Below are positions 49,237-57,488 of a stretch of 64,000 nucleotides of DNA, piece after piece (position 1 is the first letter of the stretch; each line of letters opens with the position of its first letter). The notes below the pieces were generated by a model. It saw only the letters and a list, made by a program, of their open reading frames with translations. It searched no databases and was not told the DNA's origin. The DNA lies in contig CAVRZO010000017.1 in NCBI GenBank assembly GCA_963725615.1, positions 124,001 to 188,000 on the forward strand. The letters are read 5' to 3'. The DNA is from JAIQFF01 sp963725615 (lineage in GTDB: Bacteria > Acidobacteriota > Terriglobia > Terriglobales > Acidobacteriaceae). The position numbers and the translations under genes are program-made.

Positions 49237-50535
49237 GTGAAACGAATTCTTCTGCCCTTTCTTCTGGCTTGCGCTTCCCTGCTCCCGGCCCAGACCCGCA
49301 AGCCTCCCAGGCCCGCCGCGCCGTCGGCCTCCAAGCTAATCTCCATTCGCGCTACGGGCTCGACGCGCTACTCCCCGGCCCAGATCGCCGCCGCCACCGG
49401 CTTGCGACTCGGCCAGGTCGTCACCGACGATGACTTCAAAGAGGTGAGCCGGCACCTGGGCGAAACCGGCGCCTTCAGCAACGTCGCCTACACTTTTCAA
49501 TTCAATCCCGAGGGCATAAAGCTCGAGGTGCAAGTCACCGACAGCGAGCCCTTCGTGCCCGTGCGCTTCGAAAACTTCGTCTGGCTTTCTGATCAGGAGT
49601 TGCATGAGAAGCTGAGCGCTCGCGAGCCTCTTTTTCAGGGCCAGCTCCCGACCACCGGCAACCTCGCCGACCAGGTCTCGGAAGCCTTGCAGGCCCTCGC
49701 CATCGAACACAACCTGCACGGTCGCGTGGATTATCTTCGCGCCGGTCCGCAAGACGACCCCGTGGAAGCTTTCGAGTTCAGCATCACCGGTCAGCCGATT
49801 ATCACTCGCAACATCACCTTTAGCGGCGCCGGCCCGGCGGAAATGCCGTTGCTCGAGGCTGCCGGCCGCCGACTCTCACGCCAGGATTACTCGCGTAGCC
49901 GGCTTACACTTCAGGCCGAGAAAAATGTTCTCCCTGTCTTTCTTGAACACGGCTACCTCAAAGCCAGGGTCGCTGGCCCCCAGCCCAAGGTTGTGGAAGA
50001 GACGGCGGAAGAAACCCTCGTGGATGTAACCTTCCCCGTCGAGCCCGGCCCGCAGTACAAGGTCAGCGAGATCCAGCTCTCCGGCTACAGCGACGTGTTT
50101 CCGGTCGAAAAACTGCGTGGACTCGTCCACTTGAAACCAGGTCAAACCGCGAACGCGCTGCAGATCGACCAGGACGTCGGAGCCCTGAAGAGTCTTTACG
50201 GGACCCGCGGCTACATGGGAGTTCAAATCCACCCGACTCCTGAAATGAACGATGCCGAATCCACCGTCAAGTACGTGTTTGAGCTGAAGGAGGGCAGCGT
50301 ATACAAGATGGGAGACCTGACAGTTCGCGGCCTGGACAGCAAGGCCACCGAACGCATCGGGATCGCCTGGAAGCTGCTTCCCGGCCAGACCTACAATTCC
50401 GACTATCCTCTGCAGTTCCTGAACTCGATTCTCGGCACCTTCCCGGCGGACCAATGGAGGATGAGCTTCCGCGAAACGTCCGAAGACCAGGACAAGGTAG
50501 TGGATGTCTCGCTGCGCTTTGAGCCCATCCGGTGA
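49237..50535 (+). CDS. Exported POTRA-domain protein (BamA/TamA-like without barrel)
   Basis: 432 residues from a GTG at 49237 with a signal peptide (ILLPFLLACASLLPAQ). Three to four POTRA-like modules can be followed: STRYSPAQIAAATGLRLGQV, then QYKVSEIQLSGYSDVFPVEK, then YKMGDLTVRGLDSKATERIG, each with the beta-alpha-alpha-beta-beta pattern. The C-terminal beta-barrel of BamA is missing. It may be a stand-alone periplasmic adaptor in outer-membrane assembly. The longer frame to 49063 runs through a repeat. Confidence 0.75.
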   Translation: MKRILLPFLLACASLLPAQTRKPPRPAAPSASKLISIRATGSTRYSPAQIAAATGLRLGQVVTDDDFKEVSRHLGETGAFSNVAYTFQFNPEGIKLEVQVTDSEPFVPVRFENFVWLSDQELHEKLSAREPLFQGQLPTTGNLADQVSEALQALAIEHNLHGRVDYLRAGPQDDPVEAFEFSITGQPIITRNITFSGAGPAEMPLLEAAGRRLSRQDYSRSRLTLQAEKNVLPVFLEHGYLKARVAGPQPKVVEETAEETLVDVTFPVEPGPQYKVSEIQLSGYSDVFPVEKLRGLVHLKPGQTANALQIDQDVGALKSLYGTRGYMGVQIHPTPEMNDAESTVKYVFELKEGSVYKMGDLTVRGLDSKATERIGIAWKLLPGQTYNSDYPLQFLNSILGTFPADQWRMSFRETSEDQDKVVDVSLRFEPIR

Positions 50536-50642
50536 GCCACAAATATTCTGCTATTTTTGGGGATAGAAAAAGAGCGTCGTCCTTCTTGAAGGCATCTAAC
50601 CGGCTACAAGCCAGAACCCCAGAACCAAGGAGAAATGCTCTG

Positions 50643-50993
50643 ATGAGCCCTGTACGCTGGAGATTCGCACTTGTGATCGCCTTCCTGGGTGCAACCTTGG
50701 CCCTCTCTCCTGCCTTGGCCGCCAACAAGCCACAGGCCTTCACTGGCAGAGTCAGCGATGCCATGTGCGGCGCGAACCACATGATGGGCGGCGAAGCCTC
50801 CGAGTGCACGCGTGTCTGCATTCGCAAGGGTTCAAAGTACGCTCTGGTCGTGGGCGACAAGGTATACACCCTCGACACCAGCGATAAAGCCACGCTCGAC
50901 CAGCTCGACAAGCTGGCTGACCAGCAGGCCAAAGTCACCGGCGAAGCCAATGGCGATTCCATCGCCGTGCTTTCCGTGGCCGCGGCCAAGTAG
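50643..50993 (+). CDS. Small exported Cys-containing protein (DUF5818-like)
   Basis: 116 residues. A signal peptide (LVIAFLGATLALSPALA) is followed by a compact domain FTGRVSDAMCGANHM, then ASECTRVCIRKGSKYALVVG, ending in a helix and DSIAVLSVAAAK. Three conserved Cys and a His suggest a metal or redox centre. A similar arrangement is common in small secreted acidobacterial proteins. AAGGAG is nine bases before the ATG at 50643. Confidence 0.65.
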   Translation: MSPVRWRFALVIAFLGATLALSPALAANKPQAFTGRVSDAMCGANHMMGGEASECTRVCIRKGSKYALVVGDKVYTLDTSDKATLDQLDKLADQQAKVTGEANGDSIAVLSVAAAK

Positions 50994-51135
50994 GGGCCCA
51001 GGGCCGCCGGAAGTATTCACCTCGACACCTGAGGCTACTTTTTTTCTAAATTACCCTGATTTTCATATTGCCCCTGCAAGTCCCTATGTTATGTTTTAGC
51101 GAATTTACCCAAGGCGCCATTGGAGGAAACTCGAA

Positions 51136-51693
51136 TTGTCTAGAGACATGGTCCCCAAGAAGATTTTCTTCACCAAGGGGGTCGGGAAACATCGCGAACG
51201 TCTTACTTCGTTTGAGCTGGCATTGCGGGACGCCGGCATCGCCGCCCAGAATCTGGTTCGAGTCTCCTCGATTTTTCCGCCACAATGCAAGCTCGTACCG
51301 CGTTCCACGGGGCTGAAGTACCTGAGCCCGGGCGAGGTGGTTTTTTCCGTCGTGGCCGAGAACTCCACCCACGAGCCGCACCGCCTGCTGGCGTCCAGCA
51401 TCGGCGTGGCGATTCCCGCCGACCGCAATACCTACGGCTACCTCAGCGAGCACCACTCCTTCGGTGAAACCGAAGACTCGGCCGGTGACTACGCTGAAGA
51501 ACTCGCTGCCGAAATGCTGGCCACCACCCTCAACGTCGAATTTGATCCCGACCGCTCCTGGGACGAGAAAAAAGAGATTTACCGGATCTCGAACAAAATC
51601 GTCCGCACCGCAAATGTCACCCAGTCCGCGGTAGGCGACAAGCGCGGCCTGTGGACTACGGTCATCGCCTCCGCTGTCCTGATCTTCGATTAA
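51136..51693 (+). CDS. Pyruvoyl-dependent arginine decarboxylase
   Basis: 185 residues, converting arginine to agmatine. The proenzyme is cleaved at the serine in NLVRVSSIFPPQC, which becomes the pyruvoyl group. Other family segments are LSPGEVVFSVVAENSTHEPH and AIPADRNTYGYLSEHHSFGE. A TTG start at 51136 is preferred because GGAGGA lies eight bases upstream; the ATG at 51148 would be too far from it. First enzyme of the arginine-to-putrescine route encoded in this cluster. Confidence 0.92.
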   Translation: MSRDMVPKKIFFTKGVGKHRERLTSFELALRDAGIAAQNLVRVSSIFPPQCKLVPRSTGLKYLSPGEVVFSVVAENSTHEPHRLLASSIGVAIPADRNTYGYLSEHHSFGETEDSAGDYAEELAAEMLATTLNVEFDPDRSWDEKKEIYRISNKIVRTANVTQSAVGDKRGLWTTVIASAVLIFD

Positions 51694-51764
51694 GAAGGCC
51701 AACTAAGAAGTTCGACTAAGAAATAAAAGCGGCCGATCGTGAGAAACGAATGGGCCGTTTCTTT

Positions 51765-51805
51765 TGGTAGCGCCGGCCGGCTGTCGCGGGGGCATCCCGC
51801 CCGCG
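51765..51805. repeat. Diverged CCGGCTGTCGCGGGGGCATCC element
   Basis: GCCGGCCGGC, then GCGGGGGCATCCCGCCCGC. It is related to the modules at 1131 and 34658 and sits between the convergent decarboxylase and DHS-like genes. Confidence 0.55.
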
Positions 51806-51826
51806 CGCTATTAACTCTCGCAGCCG

Positions 51827-52939
51827 CTACCTCCGTGCCAGCGCCTTCTCCTTTTTGACCTTGTGATTCTGCCCGTTCTTCCCCAACCGCTCCAACACCG
51901 CAGCCACGATCAGGGGCAGGCCCACGGTAGCATCCACAAACACCTCGCCAAACTTCCCCCCCTCAGCCGGCGGCACAAATTTCCCCCAGGAAATCGCCTC
52001 GCTATAGGGACTACCCGAAAGCCCGCCCCAATAGACGGGCTCGGGACAGATTCGCAAGCCGTAGTGATAGCGCTTCAGCGGAACATTTTCGCCCATGCGC
52101 CGGTGCCGCAGTTCAATGAATGGCCCAAACTGCTGCGACCAGTTGCGTGGCACTCCTCCGCCGATGGTAAAGATGCCCAGCCGTTTCTGCCGAAGCAGGG
52201 TGGAGGCAAAATGCTCCAGGTCCTCGAAGGGATCAAAGCGCAGCTTGTGCCTGCCTGCCGATTCCCGCATGCGATTGGAGAGCGCCACATCCAGCCCGAG
52301 TTCCGAGTCGGTAAAGGCGGGCACGAAAACCGGCACGCCTTTTTCGTACGCCGACTTCAAAATCCCCCGCTGCCCCTTGGCCGTGCGGGCCAGGTATTCA
52401 CCAATCGCGTGATTGAGCTTGTACGAACAAAGAATTTCGCTGGGATCCCATTGCTCCAGCACTTCGCCCATCACCTTCTCCACATCGTCGAGGTTCGTCT
52501 CCGGCTCCAGCGTGTCGTAGACGCGGTTGTAGCCCTGTTCGTAGAGCTCCTCGTCGGACACCTCGGGGTTATAGCGGAAGTGGGCCCGCCCGGTCGCCTC
52601 CACCAGTCCGTGCGCCATTAATGCTCCGGTGGAGACGATCGCATTCACGATGCCGCGATCGACCAGTTCCGCGATCACCAGGCCCTGCTTGGCCACAGTC
52701 ATCGCCCCCGCCAGGGTCATCACCACAAAACAGTCCTTGTCGCGGGCCATGGCTTCCAGCACGTCGGCGGCTTCACCCACCTGCCGCCCGGTGAACGCCG
52801 TTTTCGACATCGCACGCACCAGATCATCGATCGAGTGCACCCGAGTCAGGTCAAGCGGTTCCAGTGGGACCAACCGGTCTTCAATCGGATCGTGCAGGTG
52901 GCGCTCCATTCCCGCGCCGTCATGGTTATTGTGTTTCAC
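51827..52939 (-). CDS. Deoxyhypusine-synthase-like (homospermidine-synthase candidate)
   Basis: 370 residues of the deoxyhypusine synthase family. Visible are the NAD/spermidine-fold phrases VVMTLAGAMTVAKQGLVIAE, IVSTGALMAHGLVEATG, VFVPAFTDSELGLD, and the catalytic-lysine motif AISWGKFVPP. Bacteria lack eIF5A, the normal substrate; related bacterial enzymes make homospermidine or act on other aminobutyl acceptors. The polyamine neighbours support that reading. GTG start at 52939 with GGGGGTG upstream; opposite strand to the other cluster genes. Confidence 0.82.
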   Translation of the reverse strand: MKHNNHDGAGMERHLHDPIEDRLVPLEPLDLTRVHSIDDLVRAMSKTAFTGRQVGEAADVLEAMARDKDCFVVMTLAGAMTVAKQGLVIAELVDRGIVNAIVSTGALMAHGLVEATGRAHFRYNPEVSDEELYEQGYNRVYDTLEPETNLDDVEKVMGEVLEQWDPSEILCSYKLNHAIGEYLARTAKGQRGILKSAYEKGVPVFVPAFTDSELGLDVALSNRMRESAGRHKLRFDPFEDLEHFASTLLRQKRLGIFTIGGGVPRNWSQQFGPFIELRHRRMGENVPLKRYHYGLRICPEPVYWGGLSGSPYSEAISWGKFVPPAEGGKFGEVFVDATVGLPLIVAAVLERLGKNGQNHKVKKEKALARR

Positions 52940-53004
52940 AATTGCACCCCCAAGTTATGCTGCACTACTCTACTAGAACCCCGCAAACGATTACCACACC
53001 AACT

Positions 53005-53053
53005 GACAACCGAGAATTGAAAACTAAGAACTGAAAACCCGGAACTGTTATTC
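53005..53053. repeat. AACTGA/GAACTG tract before the amidase gene
   Basis: Seven-base-like units (CCGAGAATTGAAAACTAAG AACTG) precede the N-carbamoylputrescine amidase start. Similar tracts are at 27690, 35248, 58106 and 63697. Confidence 0.5.
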
Positions 53054-53077
53054 TATTTTCGATTTCAGGAGACACTG

Positions 53078-53980
53078 TTGCCACCACAGAAATTCAACGT
53101 CGGGCTCATCCAGATGTCCGCCACGTCCGACCCTGACAGGAATTTGCAACACGCCATCGACAAAATCCACCAGGCTTCGGCGCGGGGTGCGCAGATCGTC
53201 TGCCTGCCTGAGCTCTTTCAGACTCAATATTTCTGTCAACGGGAGGATTCGAATCTGTTCGATCTGGCGCAGCCCATTCCCAGCCCAGTCACGAATCGTC
53301 TGGCTGCGCTGGCAAAGCAACTTCGCATCGTCCTGATTGCCTCGGTCTTCGAGAAGCGCGCGCCCGGCGTATATCACAACACCGCCATCGTCTTCGACGC
53401 CGACGGAGCTCAGCGCGGCCTCTATCGCAAGATGCACATCCCCGATGACCCGCTGTATTACGAGAAGTATTACTTCACTCCCGGCGACCTCGGCTACCGC
53501 GCCTTCGACACCGCTGTGGGTCGCGTGGGCACGCTGGTCTGCTGGGACCAGTGGTATCCCGAAGGCGCGCGCCTGACCGCGCTGCAAGGCGCCCAGGTCC
53601 TGTTTTATCCCACGGCCATCGGCTGGCATCCCTCGGAGAAGGCCGCGTTTGGCCAATCCCAGCACGACGCCTGGCGAACCATTCAGCGCGCCCACGCCAT
53701 CGCCAACGGCGTGTACGTAGCGGTCGTCAATCGGGTGGGACACGAGACCGGAGACATCCGGGGCAACGCCGCGCCAGGAGATGGATTGGAGTTCTGGGGC
53801 GCATCGTTCCTCAGCGACCCTTTCGGCCGCGTCATCGCCGAAGCATCGCACGACAAAGAAGAAGTCCTGGTCGCCGAAGTCGACCTGCGCACGGTAGAAG
53901 AGGTCCGCCGCAACTGGCCCTTCCTGCGCGACCGCCGCATCGACAGCTACGCCCAAATCACCAACAGGCTGACCGATTGA
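53078..53980 (+). CDS. aguB: N-carbamoylputrescine amidohydrolase
   Basis: 300-residue carbon-nitrogen hydrolase that converts N-carbamoylputrescine to putrescine. Catalytic Glu is in VCLPELFQTQYFCQ, Lys in YRKMHIPDDP, Cys in VGTLVCWDQWYPE. The PDDPLYYEKYYFTPGD segment typifies this subgroup. A TTG start at 53078 has CAGGAGA five bases upstream. Upstream of the agmatine deiminase gene, and acting after it in the pathway. Confidence 0.92.
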   Translation: MPPQKFNVGLIQMSATSDPDRNLQHAIDKIHQASARGAQIVCLPELFQTQYFCQREDSNLFDLAQPIPSPVTNRLAALAKQLRIVLIASVFEKRAPGVYHNTAIVFDADGAQRGLYRKMHIPDDPLYYEKYYFTPGDLGYRAFDTAVGRVGTLVCWDQWYPEGARLTALQGAQVLFYPTAIGWHPSEKAAFGQSQHDAWRTIQRAHAIANGVYVAVVNRVGHETGDIRGNAAPGDGLEFWGASFLSDPFGRVIAEASHDKEEVLVAEVDLRTVEEVRRNWPFLRDRRIDSYAQITNRLTD

Positions 53981-53997
53981 ATTTGACCACCACCAGC

Positions 53998-54073
53998 CAT
54001 GTGGGAGCGGGTTCGAAGCCTGCCCTGAGCGAAGCGAAGGGACCCGTCCAGGGCGAGCAAAGCTCGCCTTAGC
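53998..54073. repeat. Two-hairpin element with GAGCGAAGCGAAGGG insert
   Basis: Begins CATGTGGGAGCGGGTTC, contains GCCTGCCCTGAGCGAAGCGAAGGGACCC, and ends GGCGAGCAAAGCTCGCC. It lies between aguB and the agmatine deiminase gene. A near-identical copy is at 61651-61724. Confidence 0.7.
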
Positions 54074-54095
54074 CTTAGCTCTTATCCTTCCGCCC

Positions 54096-55194
54096 ATGAA
54101 ACCCGCCTCGCCTAATCCGAGCTACCGCATGCCCGCCGAATGGGAGCCCCACGCATCCACCTGGCTGGCCTGGCCCCACTACCGAGGCGACTGGCCCGGC
54201 AAGTTCGAGCCCATCCCGTGGGTTTACGCCGAAATCATCCGCCGCCTGGGCCAACACGAGCGCATCGACCTGATCGTCAACAACACAGCATCGGAGAAGC
54301 AAGCCCGCAAGGTCCTAGCCAAAGCCAACGCTCTGAACGACAACATTGTCTTCCATCGCTGGCCCACAGACCGCGTCTGGACCCGAGACTCCGGCTGCAC
54401 CTTCGTGGCCGCCATTCCTGCTCTGTCATCCCGAGCGAAGTCGAGGGACCTTGTGTCTGGTTCGAACCTGGCAGCCATCAAATGGCGCTTCAACGCCTGG
54501 GCAAAATATCCAAACTACCAGCACGATGAAAAAATCGGCAGCCGCATGGCCAAAGCAGCCCGCGCCGCATGAAATCCGCCCGGTTCACGGCAAATCACGC
54601 GTAGTGCTCGAAGGCGGCTCCATCGACGTGAACGGACAAGGCACCCTGCTCACCACGGAAGAATGCCTGCTCAGCAAGACGCAGCAGCGCAATCCCTCCA
54701 TGTCCCGCAAGGATTACGAAAAACTGTTTTCAGATTATCTGGGAATCAAGAATGTGATCTGGCTGAACTCCGGCATCGCCGGCGACGACACGCACGGCCA
54801 CGTCGATGACATCACCCGCTTCGTCGCCCCCGACACAGTCGTCACTGCCATCGAGTCCGACCCCAACGACCCCAACTACGAGCCGCTGAGAGAAAACATC
54901 CGGCGCCTGCGCGCCGCCACCGACCAAGATGGCAAGCCGCTGGCCATCGTCGAACTCCCCATGCCTGGCCCAGTTGTCTTCGAAGGCCGCCGCCTGCCCG
55001 CCAGCTACGCCAATTTCTACATCGCCAACGGCATCGTCCTGGTCCCGGTGTTCAACGATCCCAACGACCGATTTGCCCTCGACATCCTCGCCGATCTCTT
55101 CCCCGACCGCGAGATCGTAGGCATCTATTCGGGAGATTTAATCTGGGGCTTCGGCGCGATGCACTGCATGACGCAGCAACAGCCGGGGAGCTAG
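54096..55194 (+). pseudogene. aguA: Agmatine deiminase, with repeat insertion and frameshift
   Basis: N-terminal frame 54096-54572 and C-terminal frame to 55194 together make a complete agmatine deiminase: MPAEWEPHASTWLAWPHYRG, TDRVWTRDSGCTFV, WRFNAWAKYPNY, then RVVLEGGSIDVNGQGTLLTT, GDDTHGHVDDITRFVAPDTV and the catalytic Cys in MHCMTQQQP. Two abnormalities are seen. After CTFVAAIPAL a dispersed repeat (54424-54460) adds SSRAKSRDLVSGSN in frame. At about 54567 one extra base (or two missing) shifts the frame, ending the first part at TGA 54570-54572. Unless the shift is a sequencing error, the route from agmatine to carbamoylputrescine is broken here. Confidence 0.85.
54424..54460. repeat. 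GTCATCCCGAGCGAAGTCGAGGGACC element inside aguA
   Basis: The same wording occurs intergenically at about 25071, and as diverged copies at 3050, 5827 and 32418. Here it is translated as SSRAKSRDL, a peptide with no counterpart in agmatine deiminases. Confidence 0.75.
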
Positions 55195-55308
55195 TCGTCA
55201 GTCCTCAGTCGTCGGTCGTCAGCAAAACAAAAGCCGCCAACTGACAACTGGGAACCAGGAACTGAATTCTGGTTTTCCTGACGACTGAAGACCGACGACT
55301 GACGACTA
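55192..55308. repeat. GTCGTCAGTC tract with inverted ends joining two stop codons
   Basis: TAGTCGTCAGTCCTCAGTCG... (55192-55222) and ...CGACGACTGACGACTA (55278-55308) are near-perfect inverted arms of 31 bases. The left arm begins with the aguA TAG and the right arm ends with the NuoI TAG of the opposite strand, so the element supplies both stop codons of two convergent genes. Confidence 0.85.
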
Positions 55309-55767
55309 TCTCTTATACTGCGTCGGCTGCGGCCCCTTCTCCAGCATCTCGCGGTTCCAGATGGCCCCTTCGCGCGTATAGCTGGCCAGTTCGAAATCCT
55401 GTGTCAACTCCAGCGCGTCGGTAGGACAGGCGTCCTCGCACAAGCCGCAGAACATGCAGCGGCTCAAATCGTAGGTAAAGTTGGTAAGTTCCTTGCGGCG
55501 GGTCTTCTCGTTGCGTTCGCTCGAGACCACAATCAGATTTTCCGGACACGCCAGCGCGCACAAATCGCACGCGATGCACATGGTCTCGTCAGTATCGGGA
55601 TTCACGTTCAACCGCGGCGCTCCGCGATAGCGCTCCGCCACCTGCGGCCGTTGCAGCGGATACTGCTCGGTATAGATCTCTTTCGGATCCTGATAAAGGA
55701 ATGTGACCTTCAATCCCTGAAGCAGGTCCACCATGAAGATCTTGCGCAGCAGGCTCGGTATCCCCAT
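55306..55767 (-). CDS. NuoI-like ferredoxin subunit, copy 1
   Basis: 153 residues with two [4Fe-4S] motifs, CIACDLCALACP and CMFCGLCEDACP, and the NuoI N-terminal helix region (LLQGLKVTFLYQ). In complex I this subunit carries clusters N6a and N6b. No other nuo genes are nearby. A 176-residue paralogue lies 1.7 kb away on the other strand, with a SagB-like oxidoreductase between them, so an orphan electron-transfer role is possible. Confidence 0.88.
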   Translation of the reverse strand: MGIPSLLRKIFMVDLLQGLKVTFLYQDPKEIYTEQYPLQRPQVAERYRGAPRLNVNPDTDETMCIACDLCALACPENLIVVSSERNEKTRRKELTNFTYDLSRCMFCGLCEDACPTDALELTQDFELASYTREGAIWNREMLEKGPQPTQYKR

Positions 55768-55870
55768 ATCGCAGTAAGCATACCACCAACCGTCGTTATG
55801 GCAGAAGCCATCGACGAACCGCCGTGTTTAGGCAGCGCCGCCGATTGAAGTATGCTGGCGAAAGCCACAA

Positions 55871-57415
55871 ATGCCCGACAACCACGATACCGCCATCGCC
55901 CTGAACTATCACAACGCCACCCAGCACTCCTACGCCAGCGTCCGCTCCAACCCACATTCCCTCGACTTCAACAACCAGCCCATCCCCTTCAAGATTTACC
56001 CGACGCTGGATCCATCGCCGCTGCCCGCCGAGGTCCGCCAGACCGGAGTCGCTGCCCTCTCCGCCATCTCCGAAATCGTTCCCCCACAAACCGCGGCGAC
56101 CCCGGACCTCGAAGCAATCGCCCAACTCCTCTACCTCTCGGCCGGCATTACGCGCCACCGAAAATATCCGGGAGGCGAAATCTACTTTCGCGCCGCTGCC
56201 TGCACCGGAGCGCTTTACGAGATCGAGCTCTACCTGGTCTGCGGAGATCTCGCCGACCTCGCAGCCGGCGTCTACCACTTCGCCGCCGCCGAGTTTGGTC
56301 TACGTCGCCTGCGCGCTGGAGACTATCGCGGCGTGCTGATCGAAGCCACGGCTGCCGAGCCCGCCATCGCTCACGCCCCGCTGACTATCGTCTGCACCGC
56401 CACCTACTGGCGCAACGCGTGGAAGTATCAGGACCGTACCTACCGTCACTTCGGCTGGGACAATGGCACACTCCTCGCCAATCTTCTGGCCATAGGCACG
56501 GCCCTGGGCCTGCCGGCCAAGGTAGTCTGCGGATTCGTTGACGACACCGTGAATCGCCTGCTCAGTGTTGATTCTGACCGCGAGGTGGCTTTCTCGCTCG
56601 TGCCGCTTGGCTATTCCTCCGAACTCCCCGCCCAGGCGCCACCTCCAATCTCTCCGCTCGGACTCGAGACGGTCCCACTTTCTCGCCGCGAGATTGACTA
56701 TCCCCTCATGCGCGAAATGCATGCAGCTTCTTCACTGCACTCACCGGCAGAGGTTGCGAAGTGGCGCGGCGGAACTCCGCTCACTCACTTCCCTCCTCCC
56801 GCAGGACCGATCGTCCAGCTTCAGCCTCTATCTGATGCGGAAATACCTCGCGACCCCATCGAGCAGGTCATCCTGCGGCGCGGTTCCAGCCGCAAGTTTG
56901 CCCGTACGCCGATCACCCTGGCGCAACTTTCCACCATGCTTGATCGCGCCACTCGCGGCGTGTCCGCCGACTTCCTCGATCCTGTGGGATCGCAATTCAA
57001 CCACCTGTATCTGATCATCCACGCCGTCGAGGGCGTCGAACCCGGGGCCTACGTCTTCCATCGCGGCCGAGGATCGATCGAGTGCCTGAAGCAGGGAGAT
57101 TTCCGCGCCCAGGCCGGGTATCTCGGATTGCAGCAGGCCTTGCCCGCGGACGCCGCAGTCGATGTCTTCTTCCTCGCTGACCTGCGCCCCATCCTGCAAC
57201 GCTACGGCAATCGGGGATATCGCGCGGTGCAACTCGAAGCCGGCATCTTAGGCGGCAAGCTCTATCTCGCAGCCTATGCGCAACACCTGGGCGCCACCGG
57301 CCTGACGTTCTTTGACGGCGACGTAACCACGTTCTTTTCCCCTCACGCCGAAGGCAAGTGCGCAATTTTCCTGGTCGCGCTGGGACACAGCGTCAAATCC
57401 ACACCGCACCCTTGA
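55871..57415 (+). CDS. SagB/ThcOx-family double nitroreductase-domain oxidoreductase
   Basis: 514 residues with two FMN nitroreductase-like halves. The first (about 60-255) has SAGITRHRKYPGGEIYFRAA and the FGWDNGTLLANLLAIGTALG helix. The second (about 325-505) has RRGSSRKFARTPITLAQL and YRAVQLEAGILGGKLYLAAY. The split layout with the SagB-type phrase (AAACTGALYEIELYLV) resembles the ThcOx dehydrogenases of azole-forming RiPP pathways, but no cyclodehydratase or precursor gene is present. TATGCT lies about 14 bases before the ATG. Confidence 0.82.
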   Translation: MPDNHDTAIALNYHNATQHSYASVRSNPHSLDFNNQPIPFKIYPTLDPSPLPAEVRQTGVAALSAISEIVPPQTAATPDLEAIAQLLYLSAGITRHRKYPGGEIYFRAAACTGALYEIELYLVCGDLADLAAGVYHFAAAEFGLRRLRAGDYRGVLIEATAAEPAIAHAPLTIVCTATYWRNAWKYQDRTYRHFGWDNGTLLANLLAIGTALGLPAKVVCGFVDDTVNRLLSVDSDREVAFSLVPLGYSSELPAQAPPPISPLGLETVPLSRREIDYPLMREMHAASSLHSPAEVAKWRGGTPLTHFPPPAGPIVQLQPLSDAEIPRDPIEQVILRRGSSRKFARTPITLAQLSTMLDRATRGVSADFLDPVGSQFNHLYLIIHAVEGVEPGAYVFHRGRGSIECLKQGDFRAQAGYLGLQQALPADAAVDVFFLADLRPILQRYGNRGYRAVQLEAGILGGKLYLAAYAQHLGATGLTFFDGDVTTFFSPHAEGKCAIFLVALGHSVKSTPHP

Positions 57416-57473
57416 ACTGTGATGGGCGTGCCGAGAACGTCCTCAACGCCCTGCGCCATTCCAACCCTTTCGG

Positions 57474-57479
57474 TATACT
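57474..57479 (+). promoter_or_regulatory. Candidate -10 box (TATACT) before NuoI copy 2
   Basis: TATACT is nine bases before the ATG at 57489. Transcription would start about three bases before the ATG, so the AAGAGGA present would be of little use as a ribosome site. Confidence 0.35.
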
Positions 57480-57488
57480 AAAAGAGGA

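Noticed and set aside
55871..57415. RiPP azole (TOMM) cluster based on the SagB-like gene
   Set aside because: No YcaO cyclodehydratase, ThiF-like partner or precursor peptide is visible in the flanks.
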